From positions 7,068,001-7,132,000 of the forward strand of contig NC_057316.1 in the NCBI RefSeq assembly GCF_000687475.1: a DNA stretch of 64,000 nt, in the 5' to 3' direction. The position numbers and the translations under genes were made by a program. Under the pieces are notes generated by a model. It was not told the origin of the DNA. It made no database searches and saw nothing but the letters and a program-made list of their open reading frames with translations. Below are positions 39,911 through 50,635 of this stretch, piece by piece; position 1 is the first letter of the stretch; the number at the start of each line of letters is the position of its first letter. The stretch is from Ustilaginoidea virens. Taxonomy: Eukaryota; Ascomycota; Sordariomycetes; Hypocreales; Clavicipitaceae.

Positions 39911-40705
39911 AGTGGGCAAAAAGGGTTTAAAAATCCGTTAAAAAATGGTGCCGATAGTTGTAAAAACAGAGGAATAACTAGCTAAATAGCTAGTAAAATA
40001 GTCGAATAACTGGTAAAATAGCCGAGTAACTAGCTAGACAGCTAGTAAATATAGTGGCTAGTAGCCTACTATAAAAAGTAACCGCAGAATATAGCGGCAG
40101 GTCTCAATATAAAAAAGCATGGATGCCGTAGGCGTTGTGCAAGTCCGTATTATAGCGTTGGTATTCAAGGTGCTTATATGGTGCCGTAATATAAAGGTGC
40201 CGTAAGTGCCGTAGGTGCCGTAGGTGCCGTGGGTGTCGTAGGTGCCGTAGGTGCCGTGGGTGCTATAGGTGCCGTAATATAAAAGGTGCCGTAAATGCCG
40301 TACCAAAAGTGCTATAAGTGGAAGAGTATAACAGGTGCCGTATAGTGCAATAGGTGCCGTACACTAGGTGCAAAGGTGTTATACAGTGGTATAGTATGGT
40401 AGATATCACACTATAAAATCCGTAGGTGCCGTAGGTTACGCCGAAAATAACGTAAGGTTACGCTAAAAGTGCCGTGAGGTTACGCCATAAGTTGCCGTTA
40501 GGTACGCCGTTGATTGCCGCAGGGTAATACCGTAGGTAATAAGGGTAAGCCAAAGGTGATAATAGGTAAGCCGAAGTTAATAAGGGTGAGCCGAAGATAC
40601 CAAAGGATAGCTATATTAATAGTACTAATAAGCAAAAGAGACTAAGGGGTAAACATAAAAAGGTAGGGTTAAAATAAAGAAGTAAAACCCAGGCTCATAA
40701 CCTAT
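39911..40705 (-). other. C2 leader with GTGCCGTAG minisatellite
   Basis: Same organisation as the C1 leader, with the repeat block at about 40168-40520. The primer-binding site at 40689-40705 (reverse strand ATAGGTTATGAGCCTGG) is better preserved than in C1. Confidence 0.8.
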
Positions 40706-41437
40706 TGCAATTCTTAAGGTCACTATAAAAGCAAAGCCTTACTAGCTAGCTAGATGGCACAAGACTGTCTGCGACCTGTGAACTAATCTTAGTATAAATA
40801 CTAGATTTTTCACTAAGTCCTAAGACTATACAAGTGCTATAAAGCAGGGCAAGTGTAAAGGCAAGGCAAATATAAGATAACCAGAAACGCAGGGAAGGTG
40901 GAAGTTAAGAGGCATATAGTGTATTAATAGACTCGATTGTGCTGCCCTTCTGCTATCTAGAAAGAAGGGGAAAAGCTATCCTATATATACACGAAGGAGG
41001 GGTGGGCCCAGGCATCTAAGGTAGCTAGTAAGAAAGCTCCCCGTAATACTCGCTATGCCACGTATATAATACGTCAGCAGCCCCACTATATCCAGCCTTT
41101 CCAACCACCCTAACCACCGCACTAGTAACTAGTCACCACACTAGTAACTAGCCACCACGCTAGTGACTACCCACCACACTAGTGGACTAGCCACCACACT
41201 AGTAGGCCGCCACCACACTAGTAGGCCCACCACGCTAATTTAGCAATGCCACACCTTTTTAGCAAGGCCTACCTTACTTAATATACAGTAAATAATCCAC
41301 TGAAAATCCTTAAGGTAAAAGGCAAAGGCCTAAGGTAATACTACCATAAGTCCAAGAGGCGGTATAAGGACTAGAAGGTCAGTAAGCCAGTAGGGCATTA
41401 GGCCAGCAGCCTAGTAGGCTACTATAGGATTTTAGCA
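40706..41437 (-). repeat. C array, LTR 3 (5' LTR of copy C2)
   Basis: 732 bp, ending TTTTAGCA in plus orientation where the other two end TTTTAACA. Abuts resumed B sequence. Confidence 0.88.
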
Positions 41438-41455
41438 ATATTATATTCGATAAGA

Positions 41456-42009
41456 TATAGAGGGGTTATCACATACCTTGGAATTGGCGCTACGAAGGAA
41501 AAGAAGAAAAAGAAGAAAAAGCACCAAATCGGGGGGCATCGCAGACCTATATACTGACGCAGTGCCTGAGGCCAGCCGCTCCTATCTTTAAATCCGGCTC
41601 ACCTTTGCCTACGCACTATAGACCAACGCGCTCGAGACGCGTCCGGGCCCCTATAGGCGCGCGCCCGACGAGAACACCGTTGATCCCACCCCCTCAACCT
41701 TACCTTCCCCTCACTTCGTACCTAACAGTACTCCGACCCGGGCCCGACACTCCCGGAACTCATACTCGCACTCTTCCCAAGCAATACCGCCAGATATGGT
41801 CCTAAGCGGTTGCGCACCCTACTCTTTCACGCACCGGATACCCGCCGCCCCCGCTACGGGGCAATATAAAGCAGAAATTAAGACTGTAGGAAGGGTTTTC
41901 CTCCTGGCTACCGGGTTTTTCCTTTCCGATTCATCTCTATAGAAGTACTAGATAGGTTATTTAGCTCTAAAATAGCCTCTAGCGTAATTTAATAATAATA
42001 ATAAAATAA
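41456..42009 (+). mobile_element. Truncated LINE- or SINE-like insert with TAA-repeat tail
   Basis: 554 bp flanked by a 14-bp direct repeat TATATTCGATAAGA (41442-41455 and 42010-42023). It ends in (TAA)n at about 41988-42009. This architecture is target-primed reverse transcription, not LTR integration. The body is GC-rich with many CpG and has almost no RIP, in sharp contrast to both sides. One 66-codon open frame (41605-41805) resembles nothing I know. The GTTTTCC-rich 3' end before the tail is reminiscent of fungal Tad-type LINE 3' ends, but a SINE is also possible; I see no clear tRNA A/B boxes. Confidence 0.68.
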
Positions 42010-43542
42010 TATATTCGATAAGACCGTTTTTTATTAAAATAAATACTACTTACCGATTTCTAAATAATAGAAAGAGGCCCTAAATAGCCTTATCGGTAAT
42101 ATTGAAGAAATACCTATTATTAACGATTTTAAATTTATATTATCTAAGAATTCGATTAAAAATATCTTTACTAACGATCCTATTATTGAATAGGCACTAA
42201 AGGCATAAAATAAAGCTACGAACGATACCCCTTAACTAATAGAAATTAATCTTAAGGTTATAGATTACCCTAAAGAAGCTATCGCTTAAGCGATACTGCT
42301 ATCCCCGCTATTTTTGCTTAAGCCTAACGATAAACTTAAGCTAATTGCTCTCTTTAATAATATATTCTTTATAAAGCTTAAAGGAAATACTTATGATATA
42401 TTCGCAGCTTCTATCGCGAAGCCTTTAGCTATAATAAAGGCACTATATATTACGAATATACCTAAAGAGCCGGCGATATAGAGGGAGCTTAAAAAACACC
42501 CTAAGCGTAAAGAATTTATTGCTACTGCAAAAAAAGAATATTCAAAGGTTATAAATAGGGAGATTAGGTATATTATTTAATAAAATAATTTATCTATTAA
42601 CCCTCGGATCAAGCTATTAGACCTAAAGTAGGTATTTGCCTACAAATAGGACTAAGATAGGTATCTTACCGGTTATAAAGCACGATTATACGTTCGTAGT
42701 AATTAATAACCCTATAATTTTTATAATACCTAGGCAGTGGCGCTTACAGCATATATATTTCGGCTTCTTATAGTATTAATATGCTTCTTTAACCTAAAAA
42801 CGCATTAATATAACTTCATCACGGCCTTTCTTAATGCACCACTTAATAAGACCATCTATTGCAAACAACCTAATAGATTCCACAATAGTTTTATATTCAT
42901 TAGGTTATTACGTGCCCTATATAGGCTTCGAAGGTCTCTACTATTATAGTTTAAAGAGTTATTATGATTCCTATTGCAATAAGGCTTCAAATAGGTCTAC
43001 AAGGACCCCTATATCTTTATTAATAGCTTCCTTATTATATTCTTCTATATTAATAACCTAGTCGTACTTTATTATAAATCATAAATAGAGGCATTCGAAT
43101 CGTTCTATACGGTATTAATAGCGGCATTTAAGATTAAGGATCTCGGCAAGCTATAGTAGTTCCTAGCAATTAAGGTTATTCGCAACCGTACGGCCGGAAA
43201 GTTATAGCTTATATAAAGGGCTTACTTCGATAAGCTAGCGATAAAATATAACCTTACTGCATTTAATAATACTAAGGACCGCCTTCCGGAGCACCCGCTG
43301 CATACTATAAGACTTAAGGCATTCGATAGGATAGCTGAACTATACGATATAAAGCGATACTAATTAATAGTAGGCTTATTAGTATATCCGATTATAATTA
43401 TAAGGCCTGAACTAGGCTATATTGGATCGCAGCTATTAAGATTCCTTTAAAATCTAGGTTTAGACTATTTACGAGCCGCAAAAAAGGCACTCGATTACGG
43501 CTATATATAGAAGAATACCGCGATAGAGTTCCAGGCTAATAT
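42010..43542 (+). pseudogene. Element B integrase/RT linker and reverse transcriptase
   Basis: B resumes with IFDKTVFY (the conserved end of the copia integrase-RT linker). RT N-terminal motifs follow: IPKEPAI, FIATAKKEY, YKARLYVRSNQQ (stops ignored), then FITAFLNAPLNKTIY at about 42820-42865, and DLGKLQ-FLAIKV at about 43140-43170. Cut at 43542 by the A3/A4 array. Many RIP stops. The 18 bp 41438-41455 left of the LINE insert also belong to B. Confidence 0.82.
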
Positions 43543-43885
43543 TGTCGGAATCGCTGTCGCAAGGTGCCTAATTGGGCACATTGCGACGGATGTGCCGCGC
43601 ACACCCGATGCGCACGATGTGGCCACTTTGGCCCCTTTTGCCCCTTTACCCCTGAGCCCGGTAGGGCACGCGGGCAGCCCGGCCCGACTGCGCCGATGCA
43701 TGTGATAACGGCACACGCACAAAAAGGCCATATCGTATAATTACCCTCTTTTGCTTCCTTTCTTTCCTCTTAAATAGTTAATTATAATCAAAGAAGTAAT
43801 CATACCTTTAACCGGTGACCTCACGGTACTTAATACCACGCGCGCGACCCTATGTATAACTAGGTACCCCGAGTTTATATTAATA
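43543..43885 (+). repeat. A3/A4 array, LTR 1
   Basis: 343 bp, TGTCGGAATCGC to TATATTAATA. Single-core palindrome near its start. Confidence 0.9.
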
Positions 43886-44232
43886 CTGATTAGTAGTGAT
43901 AACCACCATTTACAGGATAATTACATCCCGTAAAGAACGGTATATTATAGATCAGTAAGATATTGATTTTGAAGAGGCAGTTAAGCTTTCTTAGCTATGC
44001 TAACCAGAGGGAGAACGATTTATAACCTCTCCTTCCCCTTATCTATCACGAGGAAGAATAAGATACGCTGAATATTATAATATTTGAAGATACCCTTAGC
44101 ATCTAGGAAGAATGATTTATAATCTCTTCCTATTCTTTCTTTCTTTTACTATTACGGTAAAAGCCCTTTCGAATCTTATACTCTTTGCAACATATCCCCC
44201 CCCCCCCCCTTTTAAACCCTCATCTCAACACT
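43886..44232 (+). other. A3 untranslated leader
   Basis: 347 bp, the same layout as in A2: hairpin after the LTR, AG-rich blocks, C-homopolymer at about 44197-44209. No gene. Confidence 0.75.
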
Positions 44233-46146
44233 ATGGCCTCATCATTATCAATATTATAATAACCACAAAAGCTACCTAAGAGGATATAACGGTTTGCCTC
44301 ACTCTTTAACGACAATTAGACCAACGCTATAGAGCCCGTCGACCCTAATAATGCTATAAATATACAGCTACATAACTATATCGCGTTCCTTATAGATATC
44401 TATGAGGAAAATACCTACCTAGATGATGATCTCTGGGAATAATTCCGCGAGGATTATAGCGAGTGGAATGAAGCCCTATTCCGCCGTATTAACGCTCAGG
44501 TTTTACGGCAATTCCGCTTAATATTATGGGAACGCGGCGTATATATTAGAGTATCGGGTTCCCTAATAATACCAACCCTATTTGAATGCCTTTAATAACA
44601 AAAGAATCTATAATAGCCTTAAGAGGAAGTAACCCGGCAATTTGCTCGCAGCGTATTCCTATCCCGGCTCAACCCTACTAGGGAAGCCTTACTACCTATC
44701 GGTAATACCGAGCAAGAGATGCAAAGGCTTTAAAATACGCCCTCATACATACGCACAAGGCCCTTATTATTATTATCACGAGCCCCCACAATAGTTGTGC
44801 GAATACCCTTACTAAGGCTCGCGTTACGGCTCTTATAAGCCCCATCAACGCTAAGGGAATTCGCAATACTAATAGCACGATTATAGTTATAATAACCTAT
44901 CGTCCCCCCCTCCACATCGAAAAAGCCCCTTAACCCTGCCCCTACCGATGAAGAAAGGGGCTGGTCCTAACAACCAAAAGGGAAGACGCCTATTTACAAT
45001 AGGCCGCTATTCGAAACAGGGGAAAGCTCCCGCTATCAATAACAATATATAACGGCCGATGATTATAGCCCATAAGACCGACCCGATTAATTATATCAAC
45101 CTAGGGATTATACCCCTAGCCGAGGCGGCTATCTTAATGCCCCTTAAGGTCATAGTATGCCCAATAGAGGTCGAGTTACAGGCCCTAATGATATGCTTCC
45201 TTCAACAGAAGACCCTAATAATACCCTCCAAGCCAACGCTGCCACCGCCCGTAATACCAGATATCGGGCCTAAACGCCTCGCCCGATAATGCCAAAGATA
45301 GGTGCCCCGGCGGCCTGTCCCGACAGGATAGAGGCCCCGGCCCGTCACGACAAGATAGGTGCCCCGGCGGCCTGCCCTGACAAGATAGGTGCCCCGGCGG
45401 CCTGTCCTGACAAGATAGGTGCCCCGGCGGCTTATCCTAACAAGATAGATGCCCCGGCCTGTCCCGATAGAACAGATGGCCCGGCCCGTTATAACCGTCC
45501 TGATAAGATAGATGCCCCGGCCTGTCCCGATAGAATAGATAGCCCGGCCCGTTATAACCGTCCTGACAAGATAAATGCCCCGGCCTGTCCTGACAAGATA
45601 GGTGCCCCGGCAGCCTGTCATGACAAGATAGATACCCCGGCCCGTCACGATAAGATAGGTGCCCCGGCGGCCTGTCCCGATAGGATAGAGGCCCCGGCCC
45701 GTCACGACAAGATAGGTGCCCCGGCGGCCTGTCCCGACAGGATAGAGGCCCCGGCCCGTCATGATAAGATAGGTGCCCCAGCGGCCTGCCCTGATAAGAT
45801 AGATGCCCCGGCCCGTCCCGATAAGATAGAGGCCCCGGCCCGTCCCAATAGGCATATATCTTTCGACCTATCCATTGCACTATAACAATAAAAGCCTGAT
45901 TTTAAAGATATCGCCAGATAGAATAAGCGCCTTTAATGGCAGGTCGATAACCAGCCTTTTATAGAGCAAGCATGTTATATACGGCGTAATCGCTTCTAAG
46001 CTGTAAAGCATAATACGAAAGGGAACGATAATCTCGCCGATGCAATAACTAAGGGAATGCCTAATAAAGCCCTTAAGACCTTTATCGACTGCAATCAGGC
46101 TATTATACGTGTGGAAGGGTGGGTAAAAAGGCCGGTCAATATCTGA
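44233..46146 (+). pseudogene. A3 internally deleted Gag-repeat-RNase H fusion frame
   Basis: Intact ATG (44233, MASSLSIL). The frame to TGA at 46146 is 1914 nt, exactly 638 codons. The Gag N-terminal region aligns with A2 up to IMPKIG near 45290. Then come about 17 short repeats (KIGAPAACPD, RIEAPARHD and variants). Then SFDLSIAL and a shortened RNase H C-terminal tail ending VEGWVKRPVNI. The repeat block 45289-45885 is open with no stop; the Gag part has RIP stops. RT, integrase and protease are absent, so any movement would have depended on full-length A elements. Confidence 0.8.
45294..45850 (+). repeat. Coding minisatellite of A3
   Basis: About 17 imperfect units of mainly 27 or 30 bp (with two 63-bp compound units), each a multiple of three, built on GATAGGTGCCCCGGCGGCCTG and GAGGCCCCGGCCCGTCA. 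Both strands are open throughout: the plus strand gives Pro/Ala-rich repeats, the minus strand gives GRGIYLI-type repeats. The GC-rich, RIP-free character contrasts with the surroundings. Confidence 0.9.
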
Positions 46147-46425
46147 CTGTGTTTGGAAGGTATTGGTGATATTATATATAGCAAGTGTGTAGATTTCCCT
46201 ATGTTCAATGTTGTATTGTTTTACTGCGTTTACTACTGCCCCTTTTTGCCCCTTTATTTTGGCTGCGATATTTATACCGGCTGTACGGTATGATGCCGGC
46301 CGCGCGGCGCGACAGCATTATCGCCGGCACAACCTACCGAAACCGCGCCGCACTTTTCTTTCTATATATGCGCCTTACATTCTAGCGATTCCGATGTTTG
46401 CTTCTATAAAAAGAGAAGCTGCTAG

Positions 46426-46768
46426 TATTGGAATCGCTATCGCAAGGTGCCCAATTAGGCACATTGCGATAGATATGCCGCATACACCTGATGCGCACGA
46501 TATAGCCATTTTGGCCCCTTTTGCCCCTTTACCCCTAAGCCCGGCAGGGCACGCAGGCAGCCCGGCCCGACTGCGCTAATACACGTAATAACAGCATACG
46601 CACAAAAAGGCCATATTGTGTAATTACCCTCTTTTGCTTCCTTTCTTTCCTTTTAGATAGTCAGTTATAATTAAAGAAGTAATTATACCTTTAACTGATG
46701 ACCTCACGGTACTTAATACCACGCGCGCGACCCTATGTATAACTAGGTACCCCGAGTTTATATCAACA
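46426..46768 (+). repeat. A3/A4 array, LTR 2 (shared)
   Basis: 343 bp, TATTGGAATCGC (altered TG) to TATATCAACA. Preceded by the purine tract AAAAAGAGAAGC. Confidence 0.9.
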
Positions 46769-47123
46769 CTAATCAGTGGTAATAACCACCACTTATAGGA
46801 TAATATCCCGCAAAGAACGGTGCATCATAGATTAGTAAGATATTAATATTAAAGAGGCAGTTAAGCTTTCTTAGCTGTATTAACCAGAGGGAGAATAATT
46901 TATAACCTCTCCTTCCCTTTATCTATCACGAGGAAGAATAAGATACGCTAAATATCATAATCTTTAAAGATACCCTCAGTATCTAGGAAGAACGATTTAT
47001 AACCTCTTCCTATTTTACCCCTTTTTTTCTTTTACCCTACTACTATAGGTAAAAGCCCTTTCGAATCTTGCACTCTTTGCAATATATCCCCCCCCCCCCC
47101 TTTTAAACCCTTATCTTAATACT
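46769..47123 (+). other. A4 untranslated leader
   Basis: 355 bp; same hairpin, AG-rich blocks and C tract (about 47091-47100) as the other A leaders. No gene. Confidence 0.75.
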
Positions 47124-48968
47124 ATAGCCTTATTATAATAACCACGAGAGCTACCTAAGAGGATATAACGATTTGCCTTACTCTTTAACGATAATTAGAC
47201 TAATACTATAGAGCCCGTCGACCCTAATAATGCTATAAATATACAGCTCCACAACCGTATCGCGTTCCTTATAGATACCTATGAGGAAAATACCCACCTA
47301 GATGATAATCTTTAGGAATAATTCCATAAGGATTATAGCGAGTGGAATAAAGCCCTATTCCGCCGTATTAACGCTCAGGTTTTACAGTAATTCCGCTCAA
47401 CATTATAGGAATGCGGCGTATATATTGGAGTATCGGGTTCCCTAATAATACCAACCCTACTTAAATGCCTTCAACAACAATAGAATCTACAATAGCCTTA
47501 AGAGGAAGTAACCCGGCAACTTACTCGCAGCGTATTCCTATCCTGGCTTAACCCTACTAGGGAAACCTTATTACCTATCGGTAATACCGAGCAAGAGATG
47601 TAAAGGCTCTAAAATATGCCCTTATATATACGCATAAGGCCCTTATTATTATTATTACGAGCCCCCACAATAGTTATGCGAATACCCTTACTAAGGCTCG
47701 CGTTACGGCTCTTATAAGCCCCGTTAATACTAAGGAACTTTATCATACGAATGGCACGATTATAGTTATAATAACCTATCGTCCCCCCCTCTATATCGAA
47801 AAAGCCCTTTAACCCTGCCTCTACCGATAAAGAAAGGGGCCGGTCCCAACAACCAAAAGGGAAGACGCCTATTTATAATAGGCCGCTATTCGAAATAGGG
47901 GAAAGCTCCCGCTATTAATAATAATATGCAACGGCCGATAATTATAGCCTATAAGACCGACCCGATCAATTATATTAACCTAGGGATTATACCCCTAGCC
48001 GAGGCGGCTATCTTAATGCCCCTTGAGGTCATAGTATACCTAATAGAGCTCGGGTTATAGGCCTTAATGATATGCTTCCTTCAATAGAAGACCCCGATGA
48101 TACCCTCTAAGCTAACGCCGCCACCGCCCGTAATACTAGATATCGGGCCTAAATGCCTCGCCCGATAATGCTAAAGATAGGTGCCCCGGCGGCCTGTCCC
48201 GATAGGATAGAGGCCCCGGCCCGTCCTGATAAGATAGGTGCCCTGGCGGCCTGTCCCGATAAGATAGATGCCCCGGCGGCCTGTCCCGACAGGATAGAGG
48301 CCCCGGCCCGTCACGATAAGATAGGTGCCCCGGCGGCCTGTCCTGATAAGATAGGTGCCCTGACGGCCTGTCCCGACAGGATAGAGGCCCCGGCCCGTCA
48401 CGATAAGATAGATGCCCTGGCCTATCCCGACAGAACAGATGGCCCGGCCCGTTATAACCGTCCTAATAAGATAGATGCCCCGGCCTGTCCCGACAGAATA
48501 GATGGCCCGGCCCGTTATAACCGTCCTAACAAGATAGATGCCCCGGCCTGTCCCGACAGAACAGATGGCCTGGCCCGTTATAACCGTCCTGATAGGATAG
48601 ATATCCCGGCCTATCCTAGCCGGATAGAGGTCCCGGCCCGTCCCGATAAGATAAAGGCCCCGGCCCGTCCCAATAGGCATATATCTTTCGACCTACCCAT
48701 TTCACAACAATAAAGGCCTAATTTTAAAGATATCGCGAGATGGAATAAGCGCCTTAAATGGCAGGTCGATAACCAGCTCTATATAGAGCAAGCATGTTAT
48801 ATATAGCGCAATCGCTTCTAAGCCGTAAAGTATGGTACGAAAGGGAATGATAATCTCGCCGATATAATGACTAAGGGAACGCCGAACAAAGCCCTTAAGA
48901 TATTTATCGACCGTAATCAGGCTGTTATACGTGTGGAAGGGTGGGTAAAGAGGCCGGTCAATGTCTGA
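47124..48968 (+). pseudogene. A4 internally deleted Gag-repeat-RNase H fusion frame
   Basis: Start codon ATA (altered ATG). The frame to TGA at 48968 is 1845 nt, exactly 615 codons. Same Gag-repeat-RNase H layout as A3 with about 14 repeats. The last repeats (SRIEVPARPD) resemble the LACPGRIEVRI segment of the full-length A polyproteins. An uninterrupted stretch runs 48153-48713. The tail reads SFDLPISQQ...FKDIARWNKRLKWQVDNQ and ends VEGWVKRPVNV. Confidence 0.8.
48172..48680 (+). repeat. Coding minisatellite of A4
   Basis: About 14 units of the same 27/30/63-bp types as in A3 but in a different order and number, so the arrays have rearranged since they shared an ancestor. Open on both strands. 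Confidence 0.9.
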
Positions 48969-49247
48969 CTGCGTTTGGAAGGTATTAGTGATATTATGTG
49001 TGGCAAGTGTGTGGATTTCCCTATGTTTAATGTTGTATTGTTTTACTGCGTTTACTACTGCCCCTTTTTGCCCCTTTGTTTTGGCTGCGATATTTATACC
49101 GGCTGTACGGTATGATGCCGGCCGCGCGGCGCGACAGCGTTATCGCCGGCATAACCTGCCGAGACCGCGCCGCACTTTTCTTTCTATGTGTGCGCCTTAC
49201 ATCCTAGCGATTCCGATGTTTGCTTCTATAAAAAGAGAAGCTGCCAG

Positions 49248-49590
49248 TATCGGAATCGCTGTCGCAAGGTGCCTAATTGGGCATATTGCGACGGATGTGC
49301 CGCGCACACCCGATGCGCACGATATGGCTACTTTGGCCCCTTTTGCCCCTTTACCCCTGAGCCCGGTAGGGCACGCGGGCAGCCCGGCCCGACTGCGCCG
49401 ATGCACGTGACAACGGCACACGCACAAAAAGGCTATATCGTGTAATTACCCTCTTTTGCTTCCTTTCTTTCCTCTTAGATAGTCAGTCATAATTAAAGAA
49501 GTAATCATACCTTTAACCGGTGACCTCACGGTACTTGATACCACGCGCGCGACCCTACGTATAACTGGGTACCCCGAGTTTATATCAACA
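49248..49590 (+). repeat. A3/A4 array, LTR 3
   Basis: 343 bp, ending TATATCAACA, followed by the target duplication AATAT (49591-49595). Confidence 0.9.
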
Positions 49591-49595
49591 AATAT

Positions 49596-50290
49596 AGCAG
49601 AAATAGAGGCATTTTCTAATGCTTCTTATACCGACGATATTATAATGCAATAAAGCAGTCAAGGCTATATAATTAAGCTCTTTAGCAGCCTAATTATATA
49701 TAAATCGGGTCAATAGGATACTATTACAATATCGTCAACAGAAGCAGAGCTTCTTACGATATCTCATATAGTAAAAAAGGTTATCGCCTTTAAGAGATTA
49801 TGCGAGGAAGTTAGGCTCTAATTATATGCCGATATCCCTATAATTCAATGCGATAATATCTAGACTATTCGCCTATTAAAGGAGGAATTCTTTAAGCTTA
49901 TAATACGGCTTCATTATATAGATATTTATTATTATTAGCTACGCCAGGAGGTTCAGAAAGGAATAATCGATATTATATAGGTTCTAATAGGCAATATAGT
50001 CGCTAATGGTTTTATAAAGCCTCTAATAGGCCAGAAATTTGAAATCTTCTGCCGATAATTTAGGCTTGTTATTTTAAAGGGATCTTATAACGCCAGACTA
50101 TAATCTTACGATATTAACCTTAGTGGTAAGGAAGAGCCTTAGAAGGATTAAAAGACGCCCTAAAAAATCAGATTAAAACGAGTTTTTCTAATAGCTATAC
50201 TTATTTCCTATAAAAAATTAGAATCTACAGTTTATTATTGTTTTCCTACTTTATATATATACTATTGGGCCAATTTACCCCTATATAGGT
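49596..50290 (+). pseudogene. Element B RNase H and C-terminus
   Basis: B frame resumed after A3/A4. ASYTDDIIMQQSSQGYIIKL and STEAELLTISHIVKKV are typical copia RNase H motifs; HYIDIYYYQLRQEV and LIGQKFEIFCRQ mark the polyprotein end near 50075. The rest to 50290 is probably 3' non-coding. Cut by A5 at TAGGT. Confidence 0.83.
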
Positions 50291-50635
50291 TGTTGGAATC
50301 GCTGTCGCAAGGTGCCTAATTGGGCACAATTGGGCACATTGCGACGGATGTGCCGCGCACACCCGTTGCGCACGATATGGCTACTTTTGCCCCTTTACCC
50401 CTAAGCCCGGTAGGGCACGCGGGCAGCCCGGCCCGACTACGCCGATACACGTGACAACGGCACACGCACAAAAAGGCCATATCGTGTAATTACCCTCTTT
50501 TACTTCCTTTCTTTCCTTTTTAGTTAGTCAATCATAATCAAAGAAGTAATTATACCTTTAACCGGTAACCTCACGGTACTTAATACCACGCGTGCAACCC
50601 TATATACAACTGGGTACCCCGAGTTTATATTAATA
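50291..50635 (+). repeat. 5' LTR of A5
   Basis: 345 bp, TGTTGGAATCGC to TATATTAATA. Confidence 0.92.

Larger units (their letters stand above)
26290..41437 (-). mobile_element. Element C: tandem copia array (LTR-int-LTR-int-LTR), reverse orientation
   Basis: Three 732-bp LTRs (26290-27021, 33498-34229, 40706-41437) separated by two internal regions of exactly 6476 bp, giving a 7208-bp period. TG...CA ends in both orientations. The purine tract AGAGGGGG lies beside the LTR at 27022 and 34230. The primer-binding sites at 33481-33497 and 40689-40705 match the complement of the initiator-Met tRNA anticodon arm (GGTTATGAGCC), the copia half-tRNA type of priming. RIP is much milder than in A, B and G: most GG and CAG codons survive. 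The outer flanks (TTTAT left, ATATT right) do not form a clean 5-bp duplication. Confidence 0.9.
43543..49590 (+). mobile_element. A3/A4: tandem array of shortened A-family elements
   Basis: Three 343-bp LTRs (43543-43885, 46426-46768, 49248-49590) enclose two short internal regions of 2540 and 2479 bp. A single TSD AATAT flanks the whole array (43538-43542 and 49591-49595), so it either inserted as one unit or grew in place. Each internal region keeps the A-family leader, Gag start, C-terminal RNase H end, 3' non-coding region and purine tract, but about 4 kb of pol is missing and a minisatellite sits at the junction. Confidence 0.9.

Noticed and set aside
40058..40306. 82-codon ORF with Gly-Thr-Tyr repeats
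   Set aside because: Product of the 9-bp leader minisatellite of element C, upstream of Gag, not conserved as an ORF in C1.
45294..45850. CRISPR-like array
   Set aside because: Units are contiguous and coding, with no unique spacers of constant length. It is a minisatellite in a fungal retroelement.
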